Assembly (NCBI RefSeq): GCF_029285175.1 | Contig: NZ_JABEDH010000003.1 | Location: 248,001-312,000, forward strand | Direction: 5' to 3' | Source: Sulfitobacter sp. M05 | GTDB lineage: Bacteria; Pseudomonadota; Alphaproteobacteria; Rhodobacterales; Rhodobacteraceae | Length of the DNA stretch: 64,000 nucleotides | Shown: positions 17,379 to 26,371 of the stretch, piece after piece | Layout: each line of letters starts with the position of its first letter | Position numbering within the stretch: the stretch's first letter is position 1 | Translations under genes and position numbers: made by a program | Notes under the pieces: model-generated | Seen by the model: the letters and a program-made list of their open reading frames with translations, nothing else | What the model was told of the DNA's origin: nothing | Databases searched by the model: none

Positions 17379-18704
17379 TCAGAGGGCGGACACGCGGGTG
17401 GCAAAGGCCTGTGCCTGTGAGGCTGCGTCGCCCATGCTGGTTGTTGGATCAAAGGTCGCGGCATCCAGCTGGGGATAATCCGCCAGCGCCAGTTTCGGCA
17501 GCGGAGTTTGGGATTTGCGCGCCTCCAGGCACAGGGCTTTGCAGGCCGCCTGAGCCTCGGGGCGGGGCATGATCTTGGCAAGGGCAAAGCTTAGGGCTTC
17601 GGCATGAATCAGCCCCAGATTGCCGTCCAGTGCGGAGCGCATCTGTACCGGGTGCGGGGCCAGACCGGCGGCAAGCACCTTGGCGTGTTGCAGGGCGGCG
17701 GCAAGGCTGAGCGACATTTGCGGCACCATCATCCATTCGGCAAACCACGCGGCACCGTCACGCTGGTGTTGATGCATGGCAGCGGTATGCAGGCCGGCCT
17801 TCAACCCGCTGACCTGATGATGCAAGGCAACCAAAGCAGAGGGGCGTACGGGATTTTGTTTTTGGGGCATTGTTGAAGAGGCCCCGGTGCCGCCAAGGCT
17901 GACCTCGCCCAGTTCGCTGGCGCTGAGGCCGATAAGCGTCTGGCCCATATGGGACAGGGCCGCGACCACCTGTGCCTGCCAGTCGGCGATGCGCAGGACC
18001 GGTCCGCGATCCGTGTGCCACGACCGTTGCGGATCACCCAACCCCAATGCCTCTGCGAGGCTGGCACGGATGTCATGGGGGGCCGGGCCAAGCGCAGAAC
18101 CAGTGCCGGCAGCCCCTGAAAGCGAGACCAGAAGTGACGATGCGCGCAGGGCGTCGAGGGCCGCCAGCGCGTCAAGCAGCGGCGCACCAAACTGTGCCAG
18201 TACAGCGCCCCAAGAGGTTGGCGTCGCTTGTTGGCCATAGGTGCGCGCAACCATCGGCAGCGCGGCATGTTCCTCGGCTTGCTGCCCCAGACCAGAAAGA
18301 ACTTCGCGCAGGTCCGCCTCGGCCAGAGCCAGCGCCTGACGTAACCGCAACATCAGGGCGGTGTCGACGATATCCTGTGATGTCGCCCCCCAATGCACGA
18401 ATTGCGCATGTTCGGGTGCGTTCATTTCCGCGCGAAATGCCGCTACCAGACCGGGCACGCAAACGCCGTTTTCACCTGTGGCTGTCGCGATGGCACCGGG
18501 ATCAATCTGGATTTCCATGCTGGCGCGATGGATGGCAGCCGCAGAGAGTTCGGGGATCACACCAAGGGTGCCCTGAACCTTGGCCAAGGCCCCCTCGACC
18601 AGCAACATCGCACGGATGGCGGCGCTGTCGGAAAACAGACGTCCGGCCTCTGAGGTGTCAAATAGCTTTGCGTAAAGCGGGCTGTCAAAAAGGGATGCGG
18701 CCAT
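17379..18704 (-). CDS. pcaB: 3-carboxy-cis,cis-muconate cycloisomerase
   Basis: A 441-residue member of the fumarase/aspartase superfamily that lactonises 3-carboxy-cis,cis-muconate in the protocatechuate branch of the beta-ketoadipate pathway. The superfamily signature is GGTGASSTMPQKQNPVRP (about residues 266-283); the upstream conserved segments HWGATSQDIVDTALMLRLR and TYGQQATPTSWG are also present. Length fits bacterial PcaB. It follows pcaD by 54 bases on the same strand. The other pathway genes (pcaGH, pcaC, pcaQ) are not in this window. Confidence 0.93.
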   Translation of the reverse strand: MAASLFDSPLYAKLFDTSEAGRLFSDSAAIRAMLLVEGALAKVQGTLGVIPELSAAAIHRASMEIQIDPGAIATATGENGVCVPGLVAAFRAEMNAPEHAQFVHWGATSQDIVDTALMLRLRQALALAEADLREVLSGLGQQAEEHAALPMVARTYGQQATPTSWGAVLAQFGAPLLDALAALDALRASSLLVSLSGAAGTGSALGPAPHDIRASLAEALGLGDPQRSWHTDRGPVLRIADWQAQVVAALSHMGQTLIGLSASELGEVSLGGTGASSTMPQKQNPVRPSALVALHHQVSGLKAGLHTAAMHQHQRDGAAWFAEWMMVPQMSLSLAAALQHAKVLAAGLAPHPVQMRSALDGNLGLIHAEALSFALAKIMPRPEAQAACKALCLEARKSQTPLPKLALADYPQLDAATFDPTTSMGDAASQAQAFATRVSAL

Positions 18705-18758
18705 GATTACCCTACCTGTTCTTGGGGGAAGTGCTGCGCTGCGCTGCGCGAAGACCGT

Positions 18759-19547
18759 TCAGACATGTCCAATCCCTTTGAGGAATTCAACCAGCAGCGA
18801 TGCAAATTCTTCAGGCTGTTCGACGCAGGGCAGATGCCCCGCCTTGCGGATCAGGTGGAATTTTGAACCGGGGATAAGGTCAACGGTTTCGCGCACCAGA
18901 TCGGGCGGGGTTGATCCGTCTTCGGTGCCGGCAATGCCCAGTGTCGGCAGGCGCAGGCTGGCCGTGGGGGTATAAAAATCGGTGCCGGAAATGGCGGCGG
19001 AACATCCGGCATAACCTACGTCCTCGCCGCGCACCAACATGTTGCGCCACAATTCCAACTCGGGTGTTTTGCGAAACGCCGCCGAGAACCAGCGCTCCAT
19101 TACCCCGTCGGCCAAAGCTTCGATGCCGTCAGATTGCACCGCGGCAATCCGGTCTTTCCAGATTTCGGGGGTGCCGATCTTGGCTGCGGTATTGGACAGG
19201 ACCATGGCGCGCATCAGGTCGAGGCGTTTCACGGCCAGCCCCTGTGCGATCATCCCGCCAATCGACAGGCCGACAAAAACGCAGTCTTTCACCTTCAGGT
19301 GATCCAGCAGCCGTTCCACGTCGGTCACCAATGCCCCCATTGAATAGAGGCCCTCTGGACAAGACGACAGACCGTGCCCGCGTTTGTCATAGCGGATCAC
19401 CCGCAGACCGGCAGGCAACATCGGCAGGATCGGGTCCCACAGGCGCATATCGGTCCCCAGCGAATTGGCAAAGACCACCGTGGGTCCATCCTCTGGCCCA
19501 TCGACACGGTAGTGCAGGCGGACATCGCCGGTGTCGAACATCTTCAT
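18759..19547 (-). CDS. pcaD: 3-oxoadipate enol-lactonase
   Basis: A 262-residue alpha/beta hydrolase that opens 3-oxoadipate enol-lactone to 3-oxoadipate. The nucleophile elbow is GLSIGGMIAQ (about residues 93-102), the oxyanion region FANSLGTDMRLWDP near residue 30, the acid Asp in GTEDGSTPP and the catalytic His in KAGHLPCVEQP. This set with the MRLWD segment is typical of PcaD. Its start overlaps the upstream stop by 4 bases. Assignment is supported by the adjacent pcaB. Confidence 0.92.
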   Translation of the reverse strand: MKMFDTGDVRLHYRVDGPEDGPTVVFANSLGTDMRLWDPILPMLPAGLRVIRYDKRGHGLSSCPEGLYSMGALVTDVERLLDHLKVKDCVFVGLSIGGMIAQGLAVKRLDLMRAMVLSNTAAKIGTPEIWKDRIAAVQSDGIEALADGVMERWFSAAFRKTPELELWRNMLVRGEDVGYAGCSAAISGTDFYTPTASLRLPTLGIAGTEDGSTPPDLVRETVDLIPGSKFHLIRKAGHLPCVEQPEEFASLLVEFLKGIGHV

Positions 19548-20743
19548 GGGGTGGCCTTTCGCAGTTGGATCGTCGCCATGATCTGACCGTGATCAGAGGC
19601 AAGTTTGTTATAGGGCGCTTCGGGGTGGCTGCCGTCAGTCAGGTGGTCATTGAGGACAGAGAAATACGACATTTCGCCGATGTGTCCTGACCAGTCTGGC
19701 ATGAAATGGCGCGACATTAAAATCTGGTCGATGCTTTCATAAACGCCGCCAAAGGCCGAGGTATAAACCATGTCACGCAGGGATTTCTTGACGAACAGCC
19801 GTTCGGCAGAGTGCAGGCGCACCGCTTCGATGTCCTCGGTGATCTGGGCGTTCTCGGCGTCGGAGTAGCGGTCGCCGCGATGCTCTGCGTCATGGCGCAA
19901 CATCCATGCATAGTTCTTGAACGGCACCTCACCGGTGATGATTTCAGAGCTGACCGCGTTTTCACTGTCGTTCAGATCGCCCAGCACGATCACGGGGTGC
20001 CCTTGGCGCAATTCGCCGATAATCGCGCCGCGCAGCACCCAAGCCTCTGCCATGCGGCGCATTGCAGCGCGTGCAGCCCCCAAGGCGCGGCCCACGGGGT
20101 CGTAGTTGGTCAGGTCGGCCTCGTTGGCAGTCTCTGCGCCCACGGGCCGGATGAATTCGCCCAGTTTCGATTTCAGATGGCAGTTGAACACAGTGACAAT
20201 TTCGCCGTTCACTGGCACCCGTACCTTGAGGATCGGGCGGCTGAGCTTGCGGATGGTGAAGAACCCGCCTTCGTCACCGCCGAAGGTCTGAAAGGGGATT
20301 TTGAACGGGGTGCCTAGATCCTGAATGATCTCGGGCTCTTCGGCAAAACCGAGCCGCGACAGGATGGCGACGCCGGGGCGGCGGTTGCCGGCGGGGCCAT
20401 CATGGAGATTGGGCGCAAAGGCAAGGGCGGCATCCTTGTAGGGGCCATAGCTGAGGTGTTGGAATATCGCCCGCTTGCGGTAGCGTTTGTCAGGGCCGGG
20501 GATGGCTTGGGCGTTGCTGGCGGCCCCATAGGTATCGGCGCGCGCAATGGTGTCACGCAGGGCGCTTTCCTCGAAGATCTCTTGAAAACCAATGATATCA
20601 GCATTCATGGTGACCAGTTGATCGGCCAGCCAGTCTTCTTTCCATGCGTATTCTTCGGGGGTGTAAGACTGGAATTTATAATATTCCTTTTCTGCCCCGA
20701 TTAGGTTTTTGACGTTGAAACTGGCAATGGTAAATTCGGTCAT
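19544..20743 (-). CDS. Endonuclease/exonuclease/phosphatase (EEP) family protein
   Basis: A 399-residue metal-dependent phosphodiesterase/nuclease of the DNase I-like fold. Recognisable active-site pieces are SFNVKNL (Asn), the metal-binding Glu of FQEIFEE, GDLND (Asp/Asn) and the terminal Asp-His of SDHGQI. There is no signal peptide, so it acts in the cytoplasm. It overlaps both neighbours by 4 bases (threonine-dehydratase-like gene upstream, pcaD downstream), yet has no obvious role in aromatic catabolism. Substrate could be DNA, RNA or a small phosphodiester. Confidence 0.82.
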   Translation of the reverse strand: MTEFTIASFNVKNLIGAEKEYYKFQSYTPEEYAWKEDWLADQLVTMNADIIGFQEIFEESALRDTIARADTYGAASNAQAIPGPDKRYRKRAIFQHLSYGPYKDAALAFAPNLHDGPAGNRRPGVAILSRLGFAEEPEIIQDLGTPFKIPFQTFGGDEGGFFTIRKLSRPILKVRVPVNGEIVTVFNCHLKSKLGEFIRPVGAETANEADLTNYDPVGRALGAARAAMRRMAEAWVLRGAIIGELRQGHPVIVLGDLNDSENAVSSEIITGEVPFKNYAWMLRHDAEHRGDRYSDAENAQITEDIEAVRLHSAERLFVKKSLRDMVYTSAFGGVYESIDQILMSRHFMPDWSGHIGEMSYFSVLNDHLTDGSHPEAPYNKLASDHGQIMATIQLRKATP

Positions 20744-21711
20744 GTCAGGGTCTCCAAAGCGCGGGCGAAGATGGGCATATCCACATTACCCCCAGACACA
20801 ACGACAATCACGTCATCACCGGCAATCTCGCCCCCGTGAAACAGTGCGGCGGCAAGAGCAACAGCGCCTCCCGGTTCGACAACGATTTTCAGGCGGTTCC
20901 ACGCATGTGCCATCGCCTGCAGCACTTCGTCTTCAGTTACAACCAGACCGGCACCACACAGCCGGTGCATGATCGGAAAGGTGATATCGCCGGGTTGTGG
21001 TGTCACGATGGCGTCACAGATATTTCCCGACAGCTGCGCGTTGCGTTCAATCCTGCCAGAGGCAAGCGAGCGGGCAACGTCGTCAAACCCTTCGGGTTCG
21101 GCTGTGCGGGCGCGCAGGCCGGGGGCATCGGCCTCAAGGGCCAGTGCGATCCCAGAGGTCAATCCGCCGCCACCACAGCAGGCGATGACGTCGGCGTTTT
21201 CAATGCCCCGTTCGCTGGCCTGCGCCGCAATTTCAAGGCCACAGGAACCTTGCCCTGCAATCACCTGCGGTTCGTCGAAAGGTTTAATCAGGGTCAGGCC
21301 GCGTTCTTGGCTCAGTTTTGCCCCGATGGCATCGCGGTCTTCGGTGGCGCGGTCATAGGTGATCACCTCGGCACCATAAGCCCGGGTGTTTGCCAGCTTA
21401 AGCGCGGGGCTGTCGGCGGGCATAATGATCACGGCAGAAACGCCATGCCGCTTGGCCGCCAGCGCCACGCCCTGCGCGTGGTTGCCGCTGGAAAAGGCGA
21501 TGACACCTTTGGCGCGGGTGGCCGGATCAAGGGCCGACAGCGCTGACCATGCGCCGCGAAACTTGAAACTGCCGGTGTGTTGCAGGCACTCCGGTTTCAC
21601 CCAGACGCGCCGGCCCGCAATGTCGTCCAGAAAGGAAGAGTTCAGCAACGGCGTACGCCGGGCATGGCCGTCAAGCCGCTTGGCTGCGGCGCGGATCATT
21701 TCGATATTCAT
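20740..21711 (-). CDS. Threonine/serine dehydratase-like PLP enzyme
   Basis: A 323-residue fold-type II PLP enzyme. The Schiff-base Lys is in SFKFRGA (about residue 51), the phosphate-binding Gly loop is CCGGGGLTSG (about 178), and the serine near the C-terminus is in VVSGGNVD. No ACT regulatory domain follows, so it is a short catabolic type: threonine dehydratase, serine racemase or hydroxyaspartate ammonia-lyase are all possible. I chose ATG 21711, which overlaps the upstream hydrolase stop by 4 bases; an in-frame ATG at 21729 would extend it by 6 residues. Confidence 0.85.
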   Translation of the reverse strand: MNIEMIRAAAKRLDGHARRTPLLNSSFLDDIAGRRVWVKPECLQHTGSFKFRGAWSALSALDPATRAKGVIAFSSGNHAQGVALAAKRHGVSAVIIMPADSPALKLANTRAYGAEVITYDRATEDRDAIGAKLSQERGLTLIKPFDEPQVIAGQGSCGLEIAAQASERGIENADVIACCGGGGLTSGIALALEADAPGLRARTAEPEGFDDVARSLASGRIERNAQLSGNICDAIVTPQPGDITFPIMHRLCGAGLVVTEDEVLQAMAHAWNRLKIVVEPGGAVALAAALFHGGEIAGDDVIVVVSGGNVDMPIFARALETLT

Positions 21712-22532
21712 TGCATTTCTCCGATCCATTTGTGCAGGGCTGCAAGGGATTGTGGTTCATCCAGAAACGGCACATGCCCGCGTCCGGGCACGGATCCAAG
21801 GATCATGTCGGGGCGGCGTATTTGCATGTCGCGCACGGTGGTTTCGCTCAGCAGGTTCGATCCTTCCCCCCAGATGCAGGCAAGTGGCAAACCTTGCAAC
21901 GCATCAAAGAAGGGCCAGAGGTCAATGGCAGGCCCCTCCATCGCCGCCAGTACCGCGTCGCGCAAATGCGGATCATAGGTGATGGCAAGGCCGGTATCGG
22001 TCTGCACATAGTGCTTTACCGCTTCTTCCATCCACCGGCTGTCAGGGACGTTGTGAAATTCCGGAAAGGCGCGGGCCATCGCAGAGGCGGCTTCGGCATG
22101 GGTTTTGGCGGCAGGTGGGCGTCCGATAAAGTGACGGATCATGTCCAGACCGGCCGCTTCAATCACCGGACCGACGTCATTCAGAGCCACCCCCAGCAGA
22201 TGATCCTTGGCCGCTCCCGCCAGTCCCATGGCGTTCAACCCGCCGCGCGAAGTGCCCAGTACGGCAACCTTGTCCAACCCCAGATGTGCCAGCAGTTCCA
22301 GCACATCGCGACATTCCACCGGCAGCGCATAGTTCTGCCAATCCGGATCGAAATCCGATTGCCCGCGCCCGCGATAATCCATCTTGATCAGCCGGTTACC
22401 GGCAAGGTGTGGTGTGACATAGTCGAAATCTGCCGTCGTGCGGGTAAGTCCCGCAAGGCACAGGATCGGCAGACCCGCACCGTCATCAGTATAGAAAAGT
22501 GACAGCCCGTCGGAGGTGGTGAACCGCGCCAT
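21708..22532 (-). CDS. Alpha/beta hydrolase
   Basis: A 274-residue hydrolase. The start at 22532 overlaps the upstream HAD stop by one base and gives the usual N-terminus with TTSDGLSLFYTDDG. The nucleophile elbow is LGTSRGGLNAMG (about residues 93-104), DYRGRGQSD is the typical loop after strand 4, and the catalytic His is in GRGHVPFLDEP. It resembles PcaD-like and epoxide-hydrolase-like esterases but has no diagnostic substrate motif. It sits in the same coupled operon as pcaD and may act on a related lactone or ester. Confidence 0.82.
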   Translation of the reverse strand: MARFTTSDGLSLFYTDDGAGLPILCLAGLTRTTADFDYVTPHLAGNRLIKMDYRGRGQSDFDPDWQNYALPVECRDVLELLAHLGLDKVAVLGTSRGGLNAMGLAGAAKDHLLGVALNDVGPVIEAAGLDMIRHFIGRPPAAKTHAEAASAMARAFPEFHNVPDSRWMEEAVKHYVQTDTGLAITYDPHLRDAVLAAMEGPAIDLWPFFDALQGLPLACIWGEGSNLLSETTVRDMQIRRPDMILGSVPGRGHVPFLDEPQSLAALHKWIGEMQ

Positions 22533-23218
22533 CAGCGGCCCGCCAGTGCCGGGATACCGGTCAGGTCTGTCAACACATGTGCGGGCGACCAGGGCAGGCG
22601 GTCCATTGGATCCCCCGGGCGGTTGACCCAAGCGGTGGTGAACCCGTAGCCGGTGGCCGCCGCCGCGTCCCACCCGTTCGAGGACACAAACAACACCTCT
22701 GACTTGGCGCAGCCAAAATGCCCGCCGACCAGATCATAAACCCGCGCATCTGGCTTGAAGACACCAACAGTTTGTACCGAGAGACAGGCATCAAGTACCC
22801 CTTCGATGCCGGCGGAGCGGACGGCCCCCTCCAGCATCTGAGGGGATCCATTTGACAGGATTGCGGTTTTCAAACCCGCCGCCTTGAGCCGGGTCAGCAT
22901 CTCAGGCACTTCGCGGTAGGCTTGCAATTCCCAATAAAGCGCCAACAGACGCTCGCGCAGTTCCAGATCACCTGCGTGCCCCGTTTTTTCCAACGCCCAG
23001 TCCAGCCCGTTTTCGGTGACTTCCCAGAAATCCGTATGCGCCCCTGTGACCGCGCGCAGCCATGAATAGGAAAGCTGTTTTTGACGCCAATGCTCGGCCA
23101 GCTGCATCCAGTCGTCGCGGATTGCTGCAAAATCAGGTTCCGACGCGGCCTGTCGGGCGGCGGCACCGACGTCAAACAGCGTACCATAGGCATCGAAAAC
23201 ACAAGTGGTGATGGGCAT
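22532..23218 (-). CDS. Haloacid dehalogenase, type II (L-2-haloacid dehalogenase-like)
   Basis: A 228-residue HAD-superfamily enzyme. Motif I is FDAYGTLFDVG (nucleophile Asp9), motif II LSNGSPQML (about residue 120), the Lys of motif III is in GVFKPDARVY (about 150), and motif IV is SSNGWDAAAATGYG. This pattern is that of type II L-2-haloacid dehalogenases, which hydrolyse 2-haloalkanoates to hydroxy acids. ATG 23218 is preceded by GAAAGG. It is the first gene of the seven-gene minus-strand operon ending with the MFS exporter, and the promoter should lie in the 193-base divergent gap to the FKBP gene. Confidence 0.9.
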   Translation of the reverse strand: MPITTCVFDAYGTLFDVGAAARQAASEPDFAAIRDDWMQLAEHWRQKQLSYSWLRAVTGAHTDFWEVTENGLDWALEKTGHAGDLELRERLLALYWELQAYREVPEMLTRLKAAGLKTAILSNGSPQMLEGAVRSAGIEGVLDACLSVQTVGVFKPDARVYDLVGGHFGCAKSEVLFVSSNGWDAAAATGYGFTTAWVNRPGDPMDRLPWSPAHVLTDLTGIPALAGR

Positions 23219-23411
23219 AGGAGGCCTTTCCTTGTTTGACCTCAGATTGTCACGCCAGGCCCATATGAAAAACCCCCGAAATTGTACCAAACAGACCTGT
23301 AACTTGGCGCGGGGTTTACATCATGCGGGGGCTTTGACAGGGTGCGCGCCAAACCGGAGCACCTGCGCAGATACGTGGCCTCCTTTCATCCCCCAAAATT
23401 CGGAGACACCA

Positions 23412-23843
23412 ATGACTGAAGTTAAATCAGGCGATACCGTTGCCATCCATTATACCGGCACCTTGCTGGACGGCACCACCTTTGACAGTTCCGAAGGGCG
23501 CGACCCGCTGGAATTTCAGGTTGGGTCGGGCCAGATTATTCCGGGTCTTGATGTGGCCCTGCCGGGAATGAACGTTGGCGACAAGAAGACCGTCCAGATC
23601 GCCTGTGCAGATGCCTATGGCCCGCTGAACCCTGAAATGCGCCAGGCAATTCCGCGTGAAGGTATTCCGGCGGATCTGGCAATCGAAGTTGGGACAACGC
23701 TTGAAATGCAGACGCCGGATGGACAGGCCATGCCGGTGATGGTTGTAGAACTGGACGAGGCGACAGTTACCTTGGATGCAAACCACCCTCTGGCGGGCAA
23801 GGACTTGCAGTTTGATATCGAGTTGATGTCGATCGCCGGCTAA
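23412..23843 (+). CDS. FKBP-type peptidyl-prolyl cis-trans isomerase, SlyD-like
   Basis: A 143-residue FKBP with the opening VKSGDTVAIHYTGTLLDGTT, the pocket segment VGSGQIIPGLDVALPGM, and an inserted IF-type chaperone loop (about residues 65-120). The C-terminal His-rich metal tail of E. coli SlyD is absent. It catalyses proline isomerisation and helps folding in the cytoplasm; no signal peptide is seen. The start at 23412 was chosen because FKBP homology begins there; CGGAGACACC precedes it. A strong intrinsic terminator follows. Confidence 0.92.
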   Translation: MTEVKSGDTVAIHYTGTLLDGTTFDSSEGRDPLEFQVGSGQIIPGLDVALPGMNVGDKKTVQIACADAYGPLNPEMRQAIPREGIPADLAIEVGTTLEMQTPDGQAMPVMVVELDEATVTLDANHPLAGKDLQFDIELMSIAG

Positions 23844-23877
23844 CCACGCCTTAGGCAGATATCGGTGCCTCATACTT

Positions 23878-23909
23878 GGGCCTGGCCTTCGAGGTCGGGC
23901 CCTTTTCTT
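23878..23909 (+). terminator. Intrinsic terminator after the FKBP gene
   Basis: A long GC hairpin: GGGCCTGGCC pairs with GGTCGGGCCC (two G-T pairs) around a TTCGA loop and is followed by TTTTCTT. It lies 35 bases downstream of the FKBP stop. Confidence 0.85.
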
Positions 23910-23913
23910 AAGC

Positions 23914-24207
23914 CTAAGGGCGCTGCACAGCCGGTCTTATATCAACTTGATCGGGCCGGTTGACCTTAACCCGGTCTCGTAACCCGGTACTGCCCACGGG
24001 GCCGGGCGTCGAGCGGCCCGTTACCTTCATGCCAGCCTCCATTGCAGCCGTCATTAACGCGTTTGCCAGCCTCGGCTCTGTGTGCAGGGTCAAGGCCACC
24101 GTCAACATCAACAGAAAACTGACGATCTTGCTCCAGAAACGTGCGCGCTGGGCGACGGTGCGGCGGTGTTCCAACGCCTCATTGGCATATATCTCGCGAA
24201 AACTCAT
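23914..24207 (-). CDS. Hypothetical small membrane-anchored protein
   Basis: A 97-residue protein with a charged cytoplasmic start (MSFREIYANEALEHRRTVAQ), one transmembrane stretch at about residues 27-42 (KIVSFLLMLTVALTL), and a polar tail. I do not recognise a family. Support for its being real is the well-formed N-terminus plus helix and the lack of any better gene on either strand here. It is transcribed toward the FKBP terminator, divergent from the methyltransferase gene at 24329. Confidence 0.5.
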   Translation of the reverse strand: MSFREIYANEALEHRRTVAQRARFWSKIVSFLLMLTVALTLHTEPRLANALMTAAMEAGMKVTGRSTPGPVGSTGLRDRVKVNRPDQVDIRPAVQRP

Positions 24208-24328
24208 GGGCAGGGTGTATCCGCGGATGCTGGCAAAATCGTGACCGTTTCACGAAATCTCTTCTCTGGCGGTGGCCTTGCATAAAACGGCGCTTCTGCC
24301 CGCCGCCCATTGCCTCTAAAGAGGGGGG

Positions 24329-25444
24329 ATGAACACCACTGATCCCTTTGAGATTTTTCTCGTTTGCGCCCCCGGTCTTGAGCCGGTCCTGTTGGAAGAA
24401 GTTGTCGAGCAGGGTTTCACCAGCCCCGTCGCCGGCCCCGGTGGTGTCACCATCATGGGCAATTGGCCGGATGTCTGGCGCGCCAATCTGAACCTGCGCG
24501 GGGCGGTGCGGGTGCTGGCCCGGATCGGCTCTTTTATGGCCTTTCATCTGGCCCAGCTGGACAAGCGCGCGCGTAAATTCGACTGGGGTGCGGTGCTGCG
24601 CGCCGATGTGCCGGTGCGGGTTCAGGTCACTTGTAAGGCGTCAAAAATCTACCACGCCAAGGCGGCATCGGAACGTATTGAACGCGCCTTGGTGGAAAGC
24701 CATGGCATCACCCTGTCGCCAGAGGCGGAAATGCTGGTGAAGGTGCGTATCAACGACAATCAGGTCTCGATCAGTCTGGATACCACCGGCGAGCCGTTGC
24801 ATGTGCGCGGCCATAAAGAGGCAGTCGGCAAAGCGCCCATGCGCGAGAACCTTGCGGCGCTGATGCTGCGCCAATGCGGATATCGGGGCACGGAACCGCT
24901 GGTCGATCCGATGTGCGGCTCGGGCACTTTTGTCATTGAAGCTGCGGAAATCGCCGCCGGTATGCAACCGGGCCGCAGCCGAAGCTTTGCTTTTCAAAGC
25001 CTCGCGTCCTTTGACGCAGAGCAGTTCGAGGGTCTGCGCGTCTCAACCTCCCAAACCCAACCGCCAGCGATGTTCTTTGGGTCTGACCGGGATGCCGGCG
25101 CGGTGCGGAATGCCACGGCGAACGCGGCCCGGGCAGGGGTGGCGGAATGGACTGCATTCACCTGCCATGGTGCCGCCGAAGTGCGCCCACCCGAAGGCCC
25201 TGCCGGTCTGGTCATGGTGAACCCACCCTATGGTGGACGGATCGGCAACAAGAAACTGCTTTATGCGCTTTATGGCTCTTTTGGCACGACGATGCTGACG
25301 CATTTCAAAGGCTGGCGTGTGGGACTGGTGACATCCGAACCGGCCCTGGCCAAAGCCACGGGCCTGCCATGGAAACCCCTCGGGCCGGCCATCGCCCATG
25401 GCGGTATGAAGATCTGGCTGTGGCAGACACCGCCGCTGCGCTGA
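24329..25444 (+). CDS. THUMP-domain class I SAM-dependent RNA methyltransferase (RlmL N-terminal-like)
   Basis: A 371-residue protein with an N-terminal THUMP RNA-binding region (about residues 45-155) and a C-terminal Rossmann methyltransferase. SAM-binding segments include DPMCGSGTFVIEAAE (about 193) and FFGSDRDAG; the catalytic N2-guanine motif is NPPYGGRIG (about 299). This is the signature of 23S rRNA m2G2445 methyltransferases (RlmL N-half/YpsC), but tRNA m2G relatives share it. It is a stand-alone version without the RlmK domain fused in gammaproteobacteria. Confidence 0.87.
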   Translation: MNTTDPFEIFLVCAPGLEPVLLEEVVEQGFTSPVAGPGGVTIMGNWPDVWRANLNLRGAVRVLARIGSFMAFHLAQLDKRARKFDWGAVLRADVPVRVQVTCKASKIYHAKAASERIERALVESHGITLSPEAEMLVKVRINDNQVSISLDTTGEPLHVRGHKEAVGKAPMRENLAALMLRQCGYRGTEPLVDPMCGSGTFVIEAAEIAAGMQPGRSRSFAFQSLASFDAEQFEGLRVSTSQTQPPAMFFGSDRDAGAVRNATANAARAGVAEWTAFTCHGAAEVRPPEGPAGLVMVNPPYGGRIGNKKLLYALYGSFGTTMLTHFKGWRVGLVTSEPALAKATGLPWKPLGPAIAHGGMKIWLWQTPPLR

Positions 25445-25470
25445 ACTCTGCTCCAAAGCCCGCCAGAAAA

Positions 25471-25515
25471 GGGGCACCGTCATGCCCCTCCTCTTTTTGG
25501 CTCTAAATACTGTCC
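25471..25515 (+). terminator. Terminator of the methyltransferase gene, fused to a repeat tail (copy D)
   Basis: GGGGCA-CCGTCA-TGCCCC (25471-25488) forms a 6-bp stem and is followed by a T-run at 25494-25498. On the minus strand the T-run belongs to GGACAGTATTTAGAGCCAAA, matching the dispersed repeat tail. It lies 26 bases after the methyltransferase stop. Confidence 0.75.
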
Positions 25516-25570
25516 GCACCCTCACCCCAGCGCAGGCACTGGCGTTCACCCTTTGCCAAGCTTCAATGCT

Positions 25571-26362
25571 TTAAAGAAACTCTTGTTGCGGCATACCCAA
25601 AACATGGAAACCGCCGTCCACGCGGATGATTTCTCCGGTGGTGCAAGCCCCAGCATCAGAGGCCAGATAGACCGCAGTGCCGCCCACGGCTTCCAGCGTC
25701 GCGTTTTCGCGCATCGGGGCATTTTGCCCTGCATGTTTGTATGTCTTGCGCGCGCCGCCGATGGCCGCACCGGCAAGGGTTTTCATCGGGCCGGGGCTGA
25801 TTGCATTGACGCGAATGCCTTCAGGACCAAGGTCATTGGCGAGATAGCGTGTCGCGCTTTCCAGCGCCGCCTTGGCAACGCCCATAACGTTATAGTTCGG
25901 CACCACGCGGTTTGATCCCTGATAGGTCAGGGTCATCAAAGTGCCGCCATTCTCGACCATCATCGGATGGGCACGTCGGGCAATTTCGATGAAACTATAG
26001 GCCGAGATGTCCAGCGAGTGTTTGAAGTTCGCGCGGCTGGTGTTCAGGAAGCGGCCTGTCAGCTCGGATTTGTCCGAAAATGCAATGGCATGTACGACAA
26101 AATCGATCGTCGACCAGCGGGCACCCAGCTGTTCAAACGCCGTATCAAGGGAAGCATCATCGGTCACGTCGACATCGACCATAAAGTCCGATCCGACGCT
26201 TTCGGCCAGCGGCTTCAACCGGCTGCCAAAGGCTTCGCCCTGATAGGTGAAGGCCAGTTCCGCCCCGGCATCCGCCATCGCTTTGGCGATGCCCCATGCT
26301 ATCGAACGTTCGTTTGCGACACCCATGATCAGGCCGCGCTTTCCCTTGAGCAGATCAGACAT
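25571..26362 (-). CDS. fabI: Enoyl-[acyl-carrier-protein] reductase (NADH)
   Basis: A 263-residue SDR-type enoyl-ACP reductase for the last step of type II fatty-acid elongation. The modified cofactor loop GVANERSIAWGIAKA (residues 14-28) and the Tyr-x6-Lys active site within NYNVMGVAKAALESA mark FabI. The C-terminus with VDGGFHVLGM is standard. It starts 9 bases after the fabB stop and is the distal gene of the fabA/fabB/fabI group. This is the triclosan/diazaborine-target family. Confidence 0.95.
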   Translation of the reverse strand: MSDLLKGKRGLIMGVANERSIAWGIAKAMADAGAELAFTYQGEAFGSRLKPLAESVGSDFMVDVDVTDDASLDTAFEQLGARWSTIDFVVHAIAFSDKSELTGRFLNTSRANFKHSLDISAYSFIEIARRAHPMMVENGGTLMTLTYQGSNRVVPNYNVMGVAKAALESATRYLANDLGPEGIRVNAISPGPMKTLAGAAIGGARKTYKHAGQNAPMRENATLEAVGGTAVYLASDAGACTTGEIIRVDGGFHVLGMPQQEFL

Positions 26363-26371
26363 TCTGAAATC

